From Microbacterium hibisci (GTDB taxonomy: Bacteria; Actinomycetota; Actinomycetes; Actinomycetales; Microbacteriaceae): DNA of 64,000 bases. The notes below the pieces were generated by a model, which saw only the letters and a list, made by a program, of their open reading frames with translations, was not told where the DNA came from and made no database searches. The DNA is taken from the NCBI RefSeq assembly GCF_015278255.1, contig NZ_JADIJC010000005.1:62001-126000 (forward strand), read 5' to 3'. Shown piece after piece: positions 1 through 8,778 of the stretch. Position 1 is the stretch's first letter; the number at the start of each line of letters is the position of its first letter. Made by a program: the position numbers and the translations under genes.

Positions 1-2
1 GA

Positions 3-47
3 CGTCATCACGAGCGCCTCCGCCTCCGCGAGGCCGTGCCCGCCTGA
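3..47 (+). CDS. possible C-terminal tail of an upstream gene (partial)
   Basis: The third forward frame is open from the window edge to a TGA at 45-47 and would encode a tail of about 14 residues ending in LREAVPA. It lies in the same direction as the iron-uptake genes that follow, so it could be the end of another gene of that operon, for example the missing ATPase. The fragment is too short to identify and may be a chance reading frame. Confidence 0.3.
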   Translation, partial: RHHERLRLREAVPA

Positions 48-164
48 TCCCGCGGCCGCCCCGAACGGCGCCACTCCGCGCGGCCCGCCGGGCTCCGCGT
101 CCCCGACCACCCTGCCCTGCCCCTCCGCCCTGCCCCTCCGCCCCCGATCCTCTGGAGCCCTTCG

Positions 165-1202
165 ATGACCAAGCGTCTTCCCGCCCTCGCCGTGCTCGGC
201 GCCCTCGCCCTCGCGCTCGCCGGCTGCGGCACCACCCAGGTGGCGGCGTCGACCGACACCGACGCCGAAGCCACGACGACCTCGGCCAGCGCGGGCTGCG
301 CCGACGACAGCACGACGACCTCCACCGACGCGGTGGAGCTCACCGACGCGTTCGGCCGTACGGTCACCCTCGACGAGCCGGCCCAGAAGGTCGCCGTGCT
401 GGAGTGGCAGCAGATCGAAGACGTGCTGTCGCTGTGCCTCACGCCGGTGGCGGTGGCGGATGCCGACGGCTACCGCACGTGGGACACCGCCGAGGTGCTG
501 CCCGACAGTGTCGAGAGCGTGGGAACGCGCCAGGAGCCGAACCTCGACGCCCTGTTCGCGACGGAGCCCGACCTGGTGATCGTCGAGGCGTACACGCGCG
601 ACGACGCGATCATCGGGCAGCTCGAGGAGTACGGCATCCCGGTGCTCGCGACCATCGGCGCGAACGCCGAGGATCCGATCGCGCAGATGCTCGAGACCTT
701 CGACCTCATCGCCGAGGCGACCGGCCGCACCGAGCGGGCCGAGGTCGTGAAGGACGAGTTCGCGCAGCACCTCGCCGACGCGAAGGCGGAGGTCGCCGAC
801 GCCCAGCCCGAGGTCACCGACTTCGTGTACTTCGACGGCTGGGTCGACGGCGGCAACGTGTCGCTGCGCCCGTTCGGTCAGGGCTCGCTCGTCGGCGAGA
901 TCGGCGAGGAGCTCGGGCTCACCAACGCGTGGAGCGGGGAGGTCGACCCGGCCTACGGTCTCGGGCAGACCGACATCGAGGGCATGACGACCATCGGCGA
1001 CGCGAGCCTGTTCTACACCGGCACGGTCGACCCCGACTCGGAGAGCTTCGTCGACGCGGCAGCGGAGAACCCGGCGTGGGCATCGATCCCTGCCGTGGAG
1101 GAAGGTCGGCTCACGGCGTTCCCCGGCGGCATCTGGACCTTCGGCGGACCCCGTTCGGCGCAGCAGATCGTCGACGCGTACGTCGCCGCGATCACCCAGT
1201 GA
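165..1202 (+). CDS. iron-siderophore ABC transporter substrate-binding lipoprotein
   Basis: The 345-residue protein begins with a lipoprotein signal peptide: basic MTKR, a hydrophobic stretch and the lipobox LAGC with the acylated Cys at residue 21. A Thr/Ser/Asp-rich linker follows, then a FecB/FepB/BtuF-type periplasmic-binding domain containing the typical 'TRQEPNLDALFATEPDLVI' block. It should capture a ferric siderophore outside the membrane and hand it to the permease. A GGAG lies 7 nt before the ATG. The stop overlaps the start of the fused permease gene (GTGA), so the two are translationally coupled. The exact siderophore cannot be read from the sequence. No obvious DtxR/IdeR box is visible in the 117 nt upstream, so the operon may start before the window. 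Confidence 0.9.
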   Translation: MTKRLPALAVLGALALALAGCGTTQVAASTDTDAEATTTSASAGCADDSTTTSTDAVELTDAFGRTVTLDEPAQKVAVLEWQQIEDVLSLCLTPVAVADADGYRTWDTAEVLPDSVESVGTRQEPNLDALFATEPDLVIVEAYTRDDAIIGQLEEYGIPVLATIGANAEDPIAQMLETFDLIAEATGRTERAEVVKDEFAQHLADAKAEVADAQPEVTDFVYFDGWVDGGNVSLRPFGQGSLVGEIGEELGLTNAWSGEVDPAYGLGQTDIEGMTTIGDASLFYTGTVDPDSESFVDAAAENPAWASIPAVEEGRLTAFPGGIWTFGGPRSAQQIVDAYVAAITQ

Positions 1203-3307
1203 GCTCGCGGTCGTCGAGCGAGCAGGTCGCGCCTGACTCGCCGAGCGAGGCGGGCGCCGGCGGCGACCTCGCGGGTCTCGCGTCGGCGGGCGGCACACCA
1301 GCCCGCGGCGCTCGCTCGACGACCGGCGCTGCGCTCGGCGTGCTGGCGGCGCTGCTCGTGCTCCTGGTGCTGGCCGCGGGCTGGCACCTGACCCAGGGCA
1401 CGAGCGGCGCGGTCTTCGCCGACGCCGACGTGTTCTGGGGTTCGCGCGTCCCTCGCCTGGCCGCCGGCGTCGCCGTCGGAATCGCGCTCGGCTGCGCGGG
1501 CCTGCTGATGCAGTCGCTGTCGCGCAACGCCCTCGCGTCCCCCGACACCCTCGGCGTGACCGCGGGCTCGTATCTCGCGGTCACGGCGGTGGCGGCGTTC
1601 GGGATCGCCGTCCCGATCTGGGCATCGGGCTTCGTCGCGTTCGCGGGCGGCATGATCGCCGCTGCCCTCGTCCTCGGCCTCGCCGGGGGAGCGGGGACGT
1701 CCACGACGCGCCTCGTGCTCGCGGGTTCGGCGCTCGCGCTCGCGTTCCAGGCCGCGACCTCCGCCCTGCTCGTGCTGTTCTCCGAAGAGACGAAGGGCCT
1801 CATCGCCTGGGGCAGCGGCAGCCTGTCGCAGCTCGGCCTCGAGAGCTTCCTCCGCGCGACTCCGGTGGTGGTGGTCGCCCTGGTGCTCGCGCTCGTGCTC
1901 GCCCGCCGCTTCGACGTGCTCGCGCTCGGCGACGACACCGCGTCGTCGCTCGGTGTGCCGATCCGCTCGACACGGGTCTACGGCATCCTGCTCTCGGTCC
2001 TTCTCACCGCCACCGCGGTGACGCTCGCCGGCCCCATCGGCTTCGTCGGACTCTGCGCGCCGGTGCTGGCGCGGCTGCTCGCGCGGGTCGTGCCGGCGCT
2101 CGGCCGCCACATCCTGCTGATCCCGCTGTCGGGACTTCTCGGCGCGATCGTCGTGATCCTCGCCGACGCGCTGCTGCGCGCGCTCATCGGACCTGAGGGT
2201 GCCATCGCGGTGCCCACCGGGGTGGCGACGACCGTGTTCGGCGCGATCGTGCTCGTCGTGATGGCCCGCCGCCTGCGGGACGCGGGTCCGACGCGGCGCC
2301 CACCGGGCATCCGCATCGGCGTGCGCAGCGAGCGCCGGTTCGTGATCGTGCTCGTCGGCGCGTCGGTCGCGCTCGGTGCCGTCGTGCTCGTCGGGATGCT
2401 GGTGGGGAGCACCCAGCTGCTGACCGGCGACATCCTGCTGTGGCTGACGGATGCTGCACCCGCCCGCATCGCCTTCGCCCTGGACGAACGCGCCCCGCGG
2501 GTCATCGCCGCCGTCACGGCCGGCGCCGCTCTCGGACTCGCGGGCAGTCTCACCCAGGCCGTGAGCCGCAATCCGCTCGCCGATCCCAGCCTGCTCGGCA
2601 TCACCGGCGGCGCGGGCCTGGGCGCGGTGCTCGTGGTGACCAGCGCCACCGCCTCGACCTTCGGCATGCTGGTGGCCGCGGTGCTCGGCGGGCTGCTCGC
2701 CTTCGCGCTGGTGTACGGGCTGGCATGGCGGGGCGGCCTCAGCGCCGACCGGTTCATCCTGATCGGCATCGGCGTCTCGTACGGCGCCGTCGCGCTCACG
2801 ACGTTCGTGCTGCTGCGCGCGAACCCGTGGGACACGCCGAAGATCTACACGTGGCTGTCGGGGACGACGTACGGCCGCATCTGGGAGCAGGTGATCCCGC
2901 TCGCGATCGTGCTCCTGGTGGTGCTGCCGTTCGCGTTCGCGCATCGACGCGACCTCGACATCCTCGCGATGGACGAGGACACCCCGCGCCTGGTGGGCAT
3001 CCGGCTCGAGCGCACGCGTCTCGCACTGCTCGTCTCGGCCGCCGTGCTGGCCGCCCTCAGCGTGGTGGCGGTGGGCGTCATCGGGTTCGTCGGGCTCGTC
3101 GCGCCGCATGCTGCCCGCGCTCTCGTCGGGGCGCGGCACAGCCGCGTGATTCCCGTCGCGGTCGTGCTCGGGGCGGTGCTCGTGGGCACCGCGGATGCGC
3201 TCGGCCGCACCGTGATCGCCCCCGCCCAGCTGCCCGCCGGCCTCGTGGTCGCGCTCATCGGCGCGCCGTACTTCGTCTGGCTTCTCTGGCGGTCGCGCGA
3301 CGCCTGA
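1199..3307 (+). CDS. double-domain FecCD-family ferric-siderophore permease
   Basis: The 702-residue membrane protein contains two consecutive BtuC/FecCD domains (about residues 45-350 and 360-702), like E. coli FhuB, instead of two separate permeases. Each half carries the family signatures: LMQSLSRNALASPDTLGV and LTQAVSRNPLADPSLLGI near the N-terminal part, and GPIGFVGLCAPVLAR and GVIGFVGLVAPHAAR near the end, the latter contacting the ATPase. The GTG start at 1199 overlaps the stop of the binding protein; the frame is open further upstream, but only this start fits the coupling. The first 40 residues are hydrophilic and Ser/Ala-rich. No ATPase gene follows, so it must lie upstream of the window or elsewhere. 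Confidence 0.9.
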   Translation: MSSRSSSEQVAPDSPSEAGAGGDLAGLASAGGTPARGARSTTGAALGVLAALLVLLVLAAGWHLTQGTSGAVFADADVFWGSRVPRLAAGVAVGIALGCAGLLMQSLSRNALASPDTLGVTAGSYLAVTAVAAFGIAVPIWASGFVAFAGGMIAAALVLGLAGGAGTSTTRLVLAGSALALAFQAATSALLVLFSEETKGLIAWGSGSLSQLGLESFLRATPVVVVALVLALVLARRFDVLALGDDTASSLGVPIRSTRVYGILLSVLLTATAVTLAGPIGFVGLCAPVLARLLARVVPALGRHILLIPLSGLLGAIVVILADALLRALIGPEGAIAVPTGVATTVFGAIVLVVMARRLRDAGPTRRPPGIRIGVRSERRFVIVLVGASVALGAVVLVGMLVGSTQLLTGDILLWLTDAAPARIAFALDERAPRVIAAVTAGAALGLAGSLTQAVSRNPLADPSLLGITGGAGLGAVLVVTSATASTFGMLVAAVLGGLLAFALVYGLAWRGGLSADRFILIGIGVSYGAVALTTFVLLRANPWDTPKIYTWLSGTTYGRIWEQVIPLAIVLLVVLPFAFAHRRDLDILAMDEDTPRLVGIRLERTRLALLVSAAVLAALSVVAVGVIGFVGLVAPHAARALVGARHSRVIPVAVVLGAVLVGTADALGRTVIAPAQLPAGLVVALIGAPYFVWLLWRSRDA

Positions 3308-3384
3308 CCGCCCCTGGGCGGAACGCAGTTCGGCGGCGCCGCCGGCCGGGACAGGATGCCGCGGCCGGCGACGACCCGCACGAC

Positions 3385-4170
3385 CTACCTCGTCGTCGCC
3401 TCGATCCGCGAGCGAGCCGCGATCCAGCGCTGCCCGGCGAGCCACTGGTCGAACGTGGTGGACGACAGCTCGGCACCGTCTGCCGGCGTCAGCTCGCCGC
3501 CGGTGAGCAGCGTGCCGAAGTACAGCGCCTGCGGGTCGCCGACCACGGTGCGCGGGTCATCCTCGGCGGCGAAGGCACGACGCACGAACTCGTCCTGCGG
3601 GATCTGCTCGGGGCCACCGATGTCGCGGATGCCGCCGGCCGGCGCGCTGCCCGCGGCGCGGGCGACCGCGTGCGAGACGTCGGCCGCCGCCATCGGCTGC
3701 ATGAGAGCGGTGCTCAGCGTCGCGACCCCGTTCACCGTGGCCTCGTCACCGATCCGCGGCGCGAACTCGAAGAACTGCGTGGCCCGGATGATCGTGAATG
3801 CCTGCCCCGAGGCGCGGATGAGTTCCTCCTGGGCCACTTTCGCCCGGAGATAGCCGGAGTGCGGCAGGCGATCCGCGCCGACGATCGACAGCGCGACGTG
3901 GTGCCCCACCCCGGCCGCCTTCTCCGCGTCGAGCTGGTTGCGCGTGGACGTCGTGAAGAAGTCCATCACGTCGTCATCGGCGAACGACGGCGAGTTCGAG
4001 ACGTCCACGACGACATCGGCGCCGTCGAAGGCCTCCGCCAGTCCTTCGCCGGTGATCGTGTTCACCCCGGAGTTCGGAGATGCGGCGACGGCGAAGTGCC
4101 CGTGCCCGTTCATGAGCTGGACCACTCTGGATCCGATGAGGCCCGTGCCTCCGATGACGACGATGTTCAT
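3385..4170 (-). CDS. NmrA-like SDR family NAD(P)-binding protein (ECF41-linked)
   Basis: The protein has 261 residues with the nucleotide-binding motif GGTGLIG at the N-terminus, typical of atypical SDR/NmrA-like NAD(P)H-binding proteins. The start is the ATG at 4170, preceded by GAAGGGA; a longer frame exists but has no ribosome site. It is a clear paralogue of the SDR gene at 5201-5989 (shared GVNxxTGEGL, VVVDVSNS, NHVALSxVGxDRL and ATQFFEF blocks). Such oxidoreductases or epimerases are known companions of ECF41 sigma factors. An ECF41-type promoter, TGTCACG-N16-GGTC, sits at 4221-4247 in the correct orientation, 50 nt before the start, so this is probably a target of the sigma factor next door. 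The substrate is unknown. Confidence 0.85.
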   Translation of the reverse strand: MNIVVIGGTGLIGSRVVQLMNGHGHFAVAASPNSGVNTITGEGLAEAFDGADVVVDVSNSPSFADDDVMDFFTTSTRNQLDAEKAAGVGHHVALSIVGADRLPHSGYLRAKVAQEELIRASGQAFTIIRATQFFEFAPRIGDEATVNGVATLSTALMQPMAAADVSHAVARAAGSAPAGGIRDIGGPEQIPQDEFVRRAFAAEDDPRTVVGDPQALYFGTLLTGGELTPADGAELSSTTFDQWLAGQRWIAARSRIEATTR

Positions 4171-4220
4171 GACTGTCCCTTCCGTCTGCGCGGGCGCCTC
4201 CGCTGCCCGACACAAGGTTT

Positions 4221-4247
4221 GACCGGGCGTCGACCTCATTCGTGACA
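4221..4247 (-). promoter_or_regulatory. predicted ECF41 promoter of the SDR gene 3385-4170
   Basis: On the minus strand TGTCACG (4247-4241) is followed by 16 nt and GGTC (4224-4221). The published ECF41 consensus, as I recall it, is TGTCACA in the -35 and CGTC in the -10 region with about this spacing. The same arrangement recurs at 6048-6074, 6193-6219 and 10558-10584. Confidence 0.7.
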
Positions 4248-4316
4248 GCCGCGGTCACATCGGCCGCGATGCCGTGCGCGCCCGATCAGCCTTGCTGAGC
4301 CGAGGGGGCCCGGCAC

Positions 4317-5204
4317 TCACACCGCCACGCGGCTGAGCTTCTCGGGGCTCATGACCCACAGCAGCCGGGTGATTCCCGTGTCGGACAGCGTCAGCGCCAG
4401 CGCGGTCGTCACCACGCCGTTCTCCGACAGGGTCACCGCCGGCTGTCCGTTGAGCTCCACCCAGGCGAGGGACTTGCCGGTCCAGAAATGCCCGGAGAAG
4501 GCGGCGACGAACTTCGCGACTCGCTGCACTCCGATCACCGGGATCCGTGCGGCGAGCTTCACGCCGTTGCCATCGCTCAGGCTCGTGATCTCAGAGGCGA
4601 AGAGCGCTTCGAGATCGGCGGTGTCTCCTCGTTGCGCGGCGGAGAGGAACGCGGTGAGGAACCGTCGATGGTCTTCCGTTGTGGCTGGTCTGCGGCGCTC
4701 GGCGGTCAGATGCCTGCGAGCCCGACTGACCAGCTGCCGGCACGCCGCGGGGGTCGACCCGAGAACACGCGCGATCTCCTCGTAGGGGTAGTCGAGCGCC
4801 TCGCGCAGCACATACGCCGCGCGCTCAGGCGGCGAGAGCTTCTCGAGCAGGATGAGGACGGCGAACTCGATGCCCTCCTGGCGCTCCGCGCCCACCATGG
4901 GATCGGCCTCGGTGTTGATCGGCTCGGGAAGCCACGGGCCGATGTAGGTCTCGCGGCGGACGCGAGCGGACTGCAGCACATTGATGCAGAGGCGCGTGGT
5001 GACCGTGGTCAGAAACGCCTCAGGCTCCCTGATCTCGCTCTTGTCGGCGCCGTGCCAGCGCATCCACGCCTCCTGCAGAACGTCCTCCGCGTCGGCGACG
5101 CTTCCCAGCATCCGGTACGCGATGCCGAAGAGGCGTCGTCGAGCGGCCTGGAACGTCTCGATCTCCCAGGCCGGCGAGGCGGGCTCGTGCGGTGCGAGGC
5201 TCAT
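4317..5204 (-). CDS. ECF41-group RNA polymerase sigma factor with SnoaL-like C-terminal domain
   Basis: The 295-residue protein has sigma region 2 at about residues 18-85, region 4 at about 113-170 and a C-terminal SnoaL/NTF2-like extension from 180 on. The group-specific motifs described for ECF41 are visible: WLPEP in the linker (91-95), DGNGVK at 211-216 (family DGGGK) and SPEKL at 286-290 (family NPDKL). ECF41 factors have no separate anti-sigma; their C-terminal domain modulates activity. The ATG at 5204 overlaps the stop of the upstream SDR gene (ATGA), so both share the promoter at 6048-6074, implying autoregulation. The signal sensed is not known for this group. Confidence 0.93.
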   Translation of the reverse strand: MSLAPHEPASPAWEIETFQAARRRLFGIAYRMLGSVADAEDVLQEAWMRWHGADKSEIREPEAFLTTVTTRLCINVLQSARVRRETYIGPWLPEPINTEADPMVGAERQEGIEFAVLILLEKLSPPERAAYVLREALDYPYEEIARVLGSTPAACRQLVSRARRHLTAERRRPATTEDHRRFLTAFLSAAQRGDTADLEALFASEITSLSDGNGVKLAARIPVIGVQRVAKFVAAFSGHFWTGKSLAWVELNGQPAVTLSENGVVTTALALTLSDTGITRLLWVMSPEKLSRVAV

Positions 5205-5989
5205 TCGACGACGAGGGCTCCCGGCTCTGCATCGCTCGGCTGCGATGCGACCCGCCACTCGTGATAGCGGGTGGATGCGAGGTGCGCGCTCGCGGCGGGA
5301 AGCAGGTCGTCGCCGTCGAGACGCGCACCGAAGTAGGTGCCCAGGGGGTCGGGGAGGACCTCGCGATCGTCCTGCCGGTATCTCAGGTCCAGCTGGGCCA
5401 GGTCGCGCAGTCCGAAGATCTCCGGCCCGGCGTGCTCCGTGATGAGTCCGGTCGGCTCCGCGAGCGCGGCCTCTGCCACCGCGCGTGCCACATCGTCGGC
5501 CGCCATCGGCTGTATGCGCACGTCGGGCAGATAGTAGGCCCGGCCTCGCAGCGCCTGCTCGGCGATGCTCCGGACGAACTCGAAGAACTGCGTCGCGTGC
5601 ACGATCGAGTAGGGCTGTCCCGAAGCGGTGATGAGCGACTCCTGCTGCTGCTTGGCGATGAAGTATCCGCCCTGCGCCGCGGCCAGTCGATCCGTGCCGA
5701 CGACCGACAGCGCGACATGGTTGCGCACTCCGGCGGCGGCGCCGTAGCTGAGGAGGTTCAGCGTCGAGGCGTAGAATAATTCCCGCGCCGCGGCTGCGTC
5801 GGTGTAGGACGAATTGGAGACGTCGACGACGGTCTCTGCATCCGCCAGCGCGTCCTCGAGCCCTTCGCCGGTGTACGAGTTGACCCCGGTCTCGCGAGCG
5901 GCTGCGACCACCTCGTGGCCCGCATCCCGCAGCATCCTGACGACTCGTGTTCCGATGAGACCGGTCCCACCGACGACGGTGACTCGCAT
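5201..5989 (-). CDS. NmrA-like SDR family NAD(P)-binding protein, co-transcribed with the sigma factor
   Basis: The protein has 262 residues with the Rossmann motif GGTGLIG at residues 8-14 and a fold typical of atypical SDR/NmrA proteins. The start at 5989 is preceded by AAGGAG at good distance. It is paralogous to the gene at 3385-4170; together the two flank the sigma gene. The stop overlaps the sigma ATG. The promoter box TGTCACA-N16-GGTC lies 58 nt upstream. ECF41 genes are typically next to a carboxymuconolactone decarboxylase, oxidoreductase or epimerase, and this gene fills that place. It probably reduces or isomerises an unidentified small molecule using NAD(P)H. Confidence 0.85.
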   Translation of the reverse strand: MRVTVVGGTGLIGTRVVRMLRDAGHEVVAAARETGVNSYTGEGLEDALADAETVVDVSNSSYTDAAAARELFYASTLNLLSYGAAAGVRNHVALSVVGTDRLAAAQGGYFIAKQQQESLITASGQPYSIVHATQFFEFVRSIAEQALRGRAYYLPDVRIQPMAADDVARAVAEAALAEPTGLITEHAGPEIFGLRDLAQLDLRYRQDDREVLPDPLGTYFGARLDGDDLLPAASAHLASTRYHEWRVASQPSDAEPGALVVE

Positions 5990-6047
5990 CTTGCACTCCT
6001 TCTCACGTGCGCCCGGAGAGACGGCGCGGCTCGTCCTACGAATGTGT

Positions 6048-6074
6048 GACCACGCAGCGATCGGGTTTGTGACA
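6048..6074 (-). promoter_or_regulatory. predicted ECF41 promoter of the SDR-sigma operon
   Basis: TGTCACA (6074-6068) and GGTC (6051-6048) on the minus strand are separated by exactly 16 nt, 58 nt before the SDR start. It would make the sigma factor positively autoregulated. Confidence 0.75.
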
Positions 6075-6192
6075 CTCCTCGACGACCAAGACCGATCTTG
6101 GCGTATTCCGCCCCGACTCGCCGGTGGTCGTCGACCACGACCGACGAGCAGACGGCCTCGGTGCAGCGATTCGGCGCGGCGATCGCTCCGAC

Positions 6193-6219
6193 TGTCACAA
6201 CACGGTGGCGTACGCGGTC
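6193..6219 (+). promoter_or_regulatory. predicted ECF41 promoter of the free-standing SnoaL-like gene
   Basis: TGTCACA (6193-6199), 16 nt, GGTC (6216-6219) on the plus strand. It points at the gene starting at 6345 and leaves a leader of about 115 nt. With the box at 6048-6074 it makes a divergent ECF41 control region. Confidence 0.68.
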
Positions 6220-6344
6220 AACATTGCGGGGCGGCGGCAGCGCGAACGCTGTTGCCCTGGACGAGAGGTGGTCGGCGGCCCGCGCCGGCACGTCGTCCCC
6301 GCTCGGCCGCCACGTCGGCGAGATCGACACTCAGGTCACACCAT

Positions 6345-6740
6345 ATGCAGCCGAACGATTCCCCCTCATCGGACGAGGGTCCGCGTCGCCCGACGATGCT
6401 GAGCGGATTCCTCGACCGCTGGCGGGCCGATGACCGTGTCGGGATGGCGAGCTTCCTCATCACCGACGCGACTCTGCTCGTGGACGGGGGAGGGCACCTG
6501 CCGGTGCCGACGCACGAAGTCCAGGGAGCTGCCCGCGTGGCCGCCGCGCTCGCCGACGTGAGCGAGACGACCGGCGCAACGCTGCTGGAGGAGCGCCGCA
6601 TCAACGGGTCGCCGGGCGTCGTCCTCCGCGACGGTGATGACGTCGTCGCCGTCGCCCTCTTCTCGTTCGCGAATTCGCGCATCGTCAGGGCATGGGTGGT
6701 GGCGAACCCGTCCAAGCTGGGCCATTGGAACCGCCGCTGA
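6345..6740 (+). CDS. stand-alone SnoaL/NTF2-like protein homologous to the ECF41 sigma C-terminal domain
   Basis: The 131-residue protein has no sigma regions but aligns along its length with residues 180-295 of the neighbouring sigma factor. FLDRWRADD matches FLTAFLSAA, DGGGH (47-51) matches DGNGV, VQGAARVAAAL matches VQRVAKFVAAF, and RIVRAWVVANPSKL (112-125) matches GITRLLWVMSPEKL. Its DGGG and NPSKL motifs are closer to the described ECF41 consensus than those of the sigma factor itself. It has its own ECF41-type promoter at 6193-6219. The ATG at 6345 lacks a good ribosome site; ATG 6399 is an alternative that keeps the whole aligned region. It may regulate the sigma factor in trans or bind the same ligand; this is inference. 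Confidence 0.8.
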   Translation: MQPNDSPSSDEGPRRPTMLSGFLDRWRADDRVGMASFLITDATLLVDGGGHLPVPTHEVQGAARVAAALADVSETTGATLLEERRINGSPGVVLRDGDDVVAVALFSFANSRIVRAWVVANPSKLGHWNRR

Positions 6741-6803
6741 CGGACCGCCCTGCCCGCGCCCTGCTCCGCAGACACTGCGATGACGCTGCGGGGGAGCCTG
6801 CGG

Positions 6804-7601
6804 CTAGAGGGCGAGGGTGAGGATCGCGGACGCGACCGCCTTCGGCGCGGAGTGCTGGGCCACGTGGTGATGCCGCGGGATCTCGACCAGCTGCGCGTGC
6901 GGCGCGGCGTCGCGGAGTCGCCGGCACCACTCCCGCCCGGCGATCGGGTCGGCGCCGCCCCGGATGATCAGCAGCGGCACCGCCAGGGAGGCGACGCTGT
7001 CCTCCAGCCGGTAGGCGAGCATGTGGCGCAGCTGGGTCAGGTACCAGGGGACGCCGCAGCGCAGGTAGTCGGTGAGGACGATCGCGTTCACCGTCGGCGG
7101 CTCGAGGAGAGTGTCGACCGTGAGGGCGCGGGTCTGCCGGAGGACGGTCCGGTTCCGGTCGTCGGCGACGGGACCCATCACGACGACCGACGTCAGCAGT
7201 TCCGGTCGCTGCCGGGCGGTCTCGACGACCCACTGCGAGCCCATCGAGTGGCCGAGCAGCACGACGGGACCGAGCGCCAGCTGCTCGAGCACCTGTCCCA
7301 GTGCGCGGCCCATCGTCGGCACGTCGATGTCGTGGCCGGGTTTGGGGAGGCCGCCGAATCCCGGCAGGTCGACCGAGACCACCGTGCGATGGGCGGCGAG
7401 CTCGGCGTGCAGCCGAGAGAGGTAGCGGTGCGAGACCCCGATCCCGTGCACCAGCACGATCGCCGGTGCGTCGGTGGCCGGCGACACCGACGACAGCACC
7501 CGGAATGCGAGCCCGCCGATATCGACGCGCCGCGTCGCGAGCCTCACCGCACCCTCGGTGCGCTTCAGCATCGTCGCGGGATCGTCTTCGGTGAGCACCA
7601 T
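6804..7601 (-). CDS. alpha/beta hydrolase
   Basis: A 265-residue serine hydrolase with the oxyanion motif VHGIG (51-55), nucleophile elbow GHSMGS (Ser119), an acidic residue in RGGADP and a late histidine cluster HHHVAQH. It is likely a cytoplasmic esterase, lipase or C-C hydrolase of unknown substrate. No ribosome site is present, but TAGCAT at 7608-7613 on the minus strand ends 6 nt before the ATG, which suggests a leaderless transcript and an own promoter. A hairpin (7682-7716) separates it from the three hydrolase genes upstream, so it is probably not part of their ECF41-driven operon. Confidence 0.88.
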   Translation of the reverse strand: MVLTEDDPATMLKRTEGAVRLATRRVDIGGLAFRVLSSVSPATDAPAIVLVHGIGVSHRYLSRLHAELAAHRTVVSVDLPGFGGLPKPGHDIDVPTMGRALGQVLEQLALGPVVLLGHSMGSQWVVETARQRPELLTSVVVMGPVADDRNRTVLRQTRALTVDTLLEPPTVNAIVLTDYLRCGVPWYLTQLRHMLAYRLEDSVASLAVPLLIIRGGADPIAGREWCRRLRDAAPHAQLVEIPRHHHVAQHSAPKAVASAILTLAL

Positions 7602-7681
7602 GGGCTCATGCTACGAAGCGCCCGGTGGCCGCTGCCGCCTGTTGACAAGCGGCCCCGAGCTGTGGCCGACAAGACCGAGGC

Positions 7682-7716
7682 GATGACGGATGCCGCGGCC
7701 CCCGGCATCCGTCATC
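7682..7716. terminator. hairpin, likely transcription terminator
   Basis: GATGACGGATGCCG and its perfect complement are separated by 7 nt (14-bp stem). It lies just past the end of the hydrolase operon (stop at 7779, minus strand). There is no U-run, as is common in high-GC actinobacteria. Confidence 0.55.
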
Positions 7717-7778
7717 TTCATCGCATTCGCACGGTGACCCCGCACCGTCGTTCGTGGCGGACTGCGCGCGTCGAGGCC

Positions 7779-8708
7779 TCAGGGGGTGCCGGCGCCGTCG
7801 CCGGGCGTTTCCGCGACGTCGAGGATCGCGTCGGCGAAGGCCCGGGGTGCCTCGGCAGGAAGGTGATGGCCGGCGTTCGGCACCTTGCGGTGCTCGCGCC
7901 ATCCGGTGAACAGGTGGGCGTCGTGACTGCCGTCGGTCGCGGGGAAGTTGCCGTCCGCGCCGCCGTCGAGCGTGATCGTCGGCACGCTGATCGGAGGGAG
8001 CGAAGCCAGTCGCGCCTCGACGTCGGCATACGCGTCGGCGCCGGCGGCGAGGCCGAGGCGATGCCGGTACGAGTGGATGACGACGTCGACGAAGTCGGGG
8101 TTGTCGAATGCGCGCGCGGCGCGCACCAACTGGCCTTCGCTGAAGGCCCAGGCGGGCGAGTTCCGCCGCCAGATCACGCGGGCGATCTCTCGCCGGTTAT
8201 GGTCCAGGCCCGCGCGCCCGCGGTCGGTCGCGAAGTACCAGAAGTACCAGAATCCGGCTTCGCGATCGGGGTCGATGGGCGTCGCCGCGGAGGCGATGTC
8301 TTGAATGAGATAGCCGTTGACCGAGACGAGCCCGCCGATCCGGTCCGGGTGCAGGGCGGCCACCACGCACGCGGCGCGTCCACCCCAGTCGTAGCCGGCG
8401 AGGATCGGCTCGTGGAGGTCGAGCGCGTCGAGGAAGGCGAGCAGGTCGGCTCCGAGCGCGCCCTGCTGACCGCTCCTGGGCGTGTCGTCGGCGAGGAATC
8501 GGGTCGGGCCGTGCCCGCGAAGGTAGGGCACGATGACGCGGAAGCCTGCGTCGACGAGGAGCGGAGCGACTTCGGCGTAACTGTGGACGTCGTACGGAAA
8601 CCCGTGCAGCAGCACCACGGGCTCGGCCCCGGCGGGGCCGAGTTCGTAGTAGCCGACGTCGAGGACGCCGGCGCTGACGTGGCGGAGCTGCAGGCTGGGA
8701 TACATCAT
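7779..8708 (-). CDS. alpha/beta hydrolase of the epoxide hydrolase/haloalkane dehalogenase type
   Basis: A 309-residue protein with the HGFP oxyanion motif (35-38) and the elbow GYDWGG, where the nucleophile is Asp107 rather than Ser. This is characteristic of epoxide hydrolases, haloacid and haloalkane dehalogenases. A late His in NAGHHLP completes the triad. The start is one of two tandem ATG codons at 8708/8705, with GAGGAG upstream; the long upstream extension of the frame is Pro/Arg/Ser-rich and non-coding. It is the last gene of a three-hydrolase operon running from the ECF41-type promoter at 10558-10584. It probably opens an epoxide or removes a halide, perhaps detoxifying a product linked to the ECF41 stimulus. 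Confidence 0.85.
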   Translation of the reverse strand: MMYPSLQLRHVSAGVLDVGYYELGPAGAEPVVLLHGFPYDVHSYAEVAPLLVDAGFRVIVPYLRGHGPTRFLADDTPRSGQQGALGADLLAFLDALDLHEPILAGYDWGGRAACVVAALHPDRIGGLVSVNGYLIQDIASAATPIDPDREAGFWYFWYFATDRGRAGLDHNRREIARVIWRRNSPAWAFSEGQLVRAARAFDNPDFVDVVIHSYRHRLGLAAGADAYADVEARLASLPPISVPTITLDGGADGNFPATDGSHDAHLFTGWREHRKVPNAGHHLPAEAPRAFADAILDVAETPGDGAGTP

Positions 8709-8778
8709 CAGGACTCCTCGGAAGAGACGGGTCGGAGCCCCGGCCGCGGGCGGCCACGACCGGGACTCCGAGCGGGGG

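Noticed and set aside
1013..3445. An 810-codon minus-strand frame opposite the FecCD permease
   Set aside because: Composition typical of the reverse strand of GC-rich genes; no recognisable domain.
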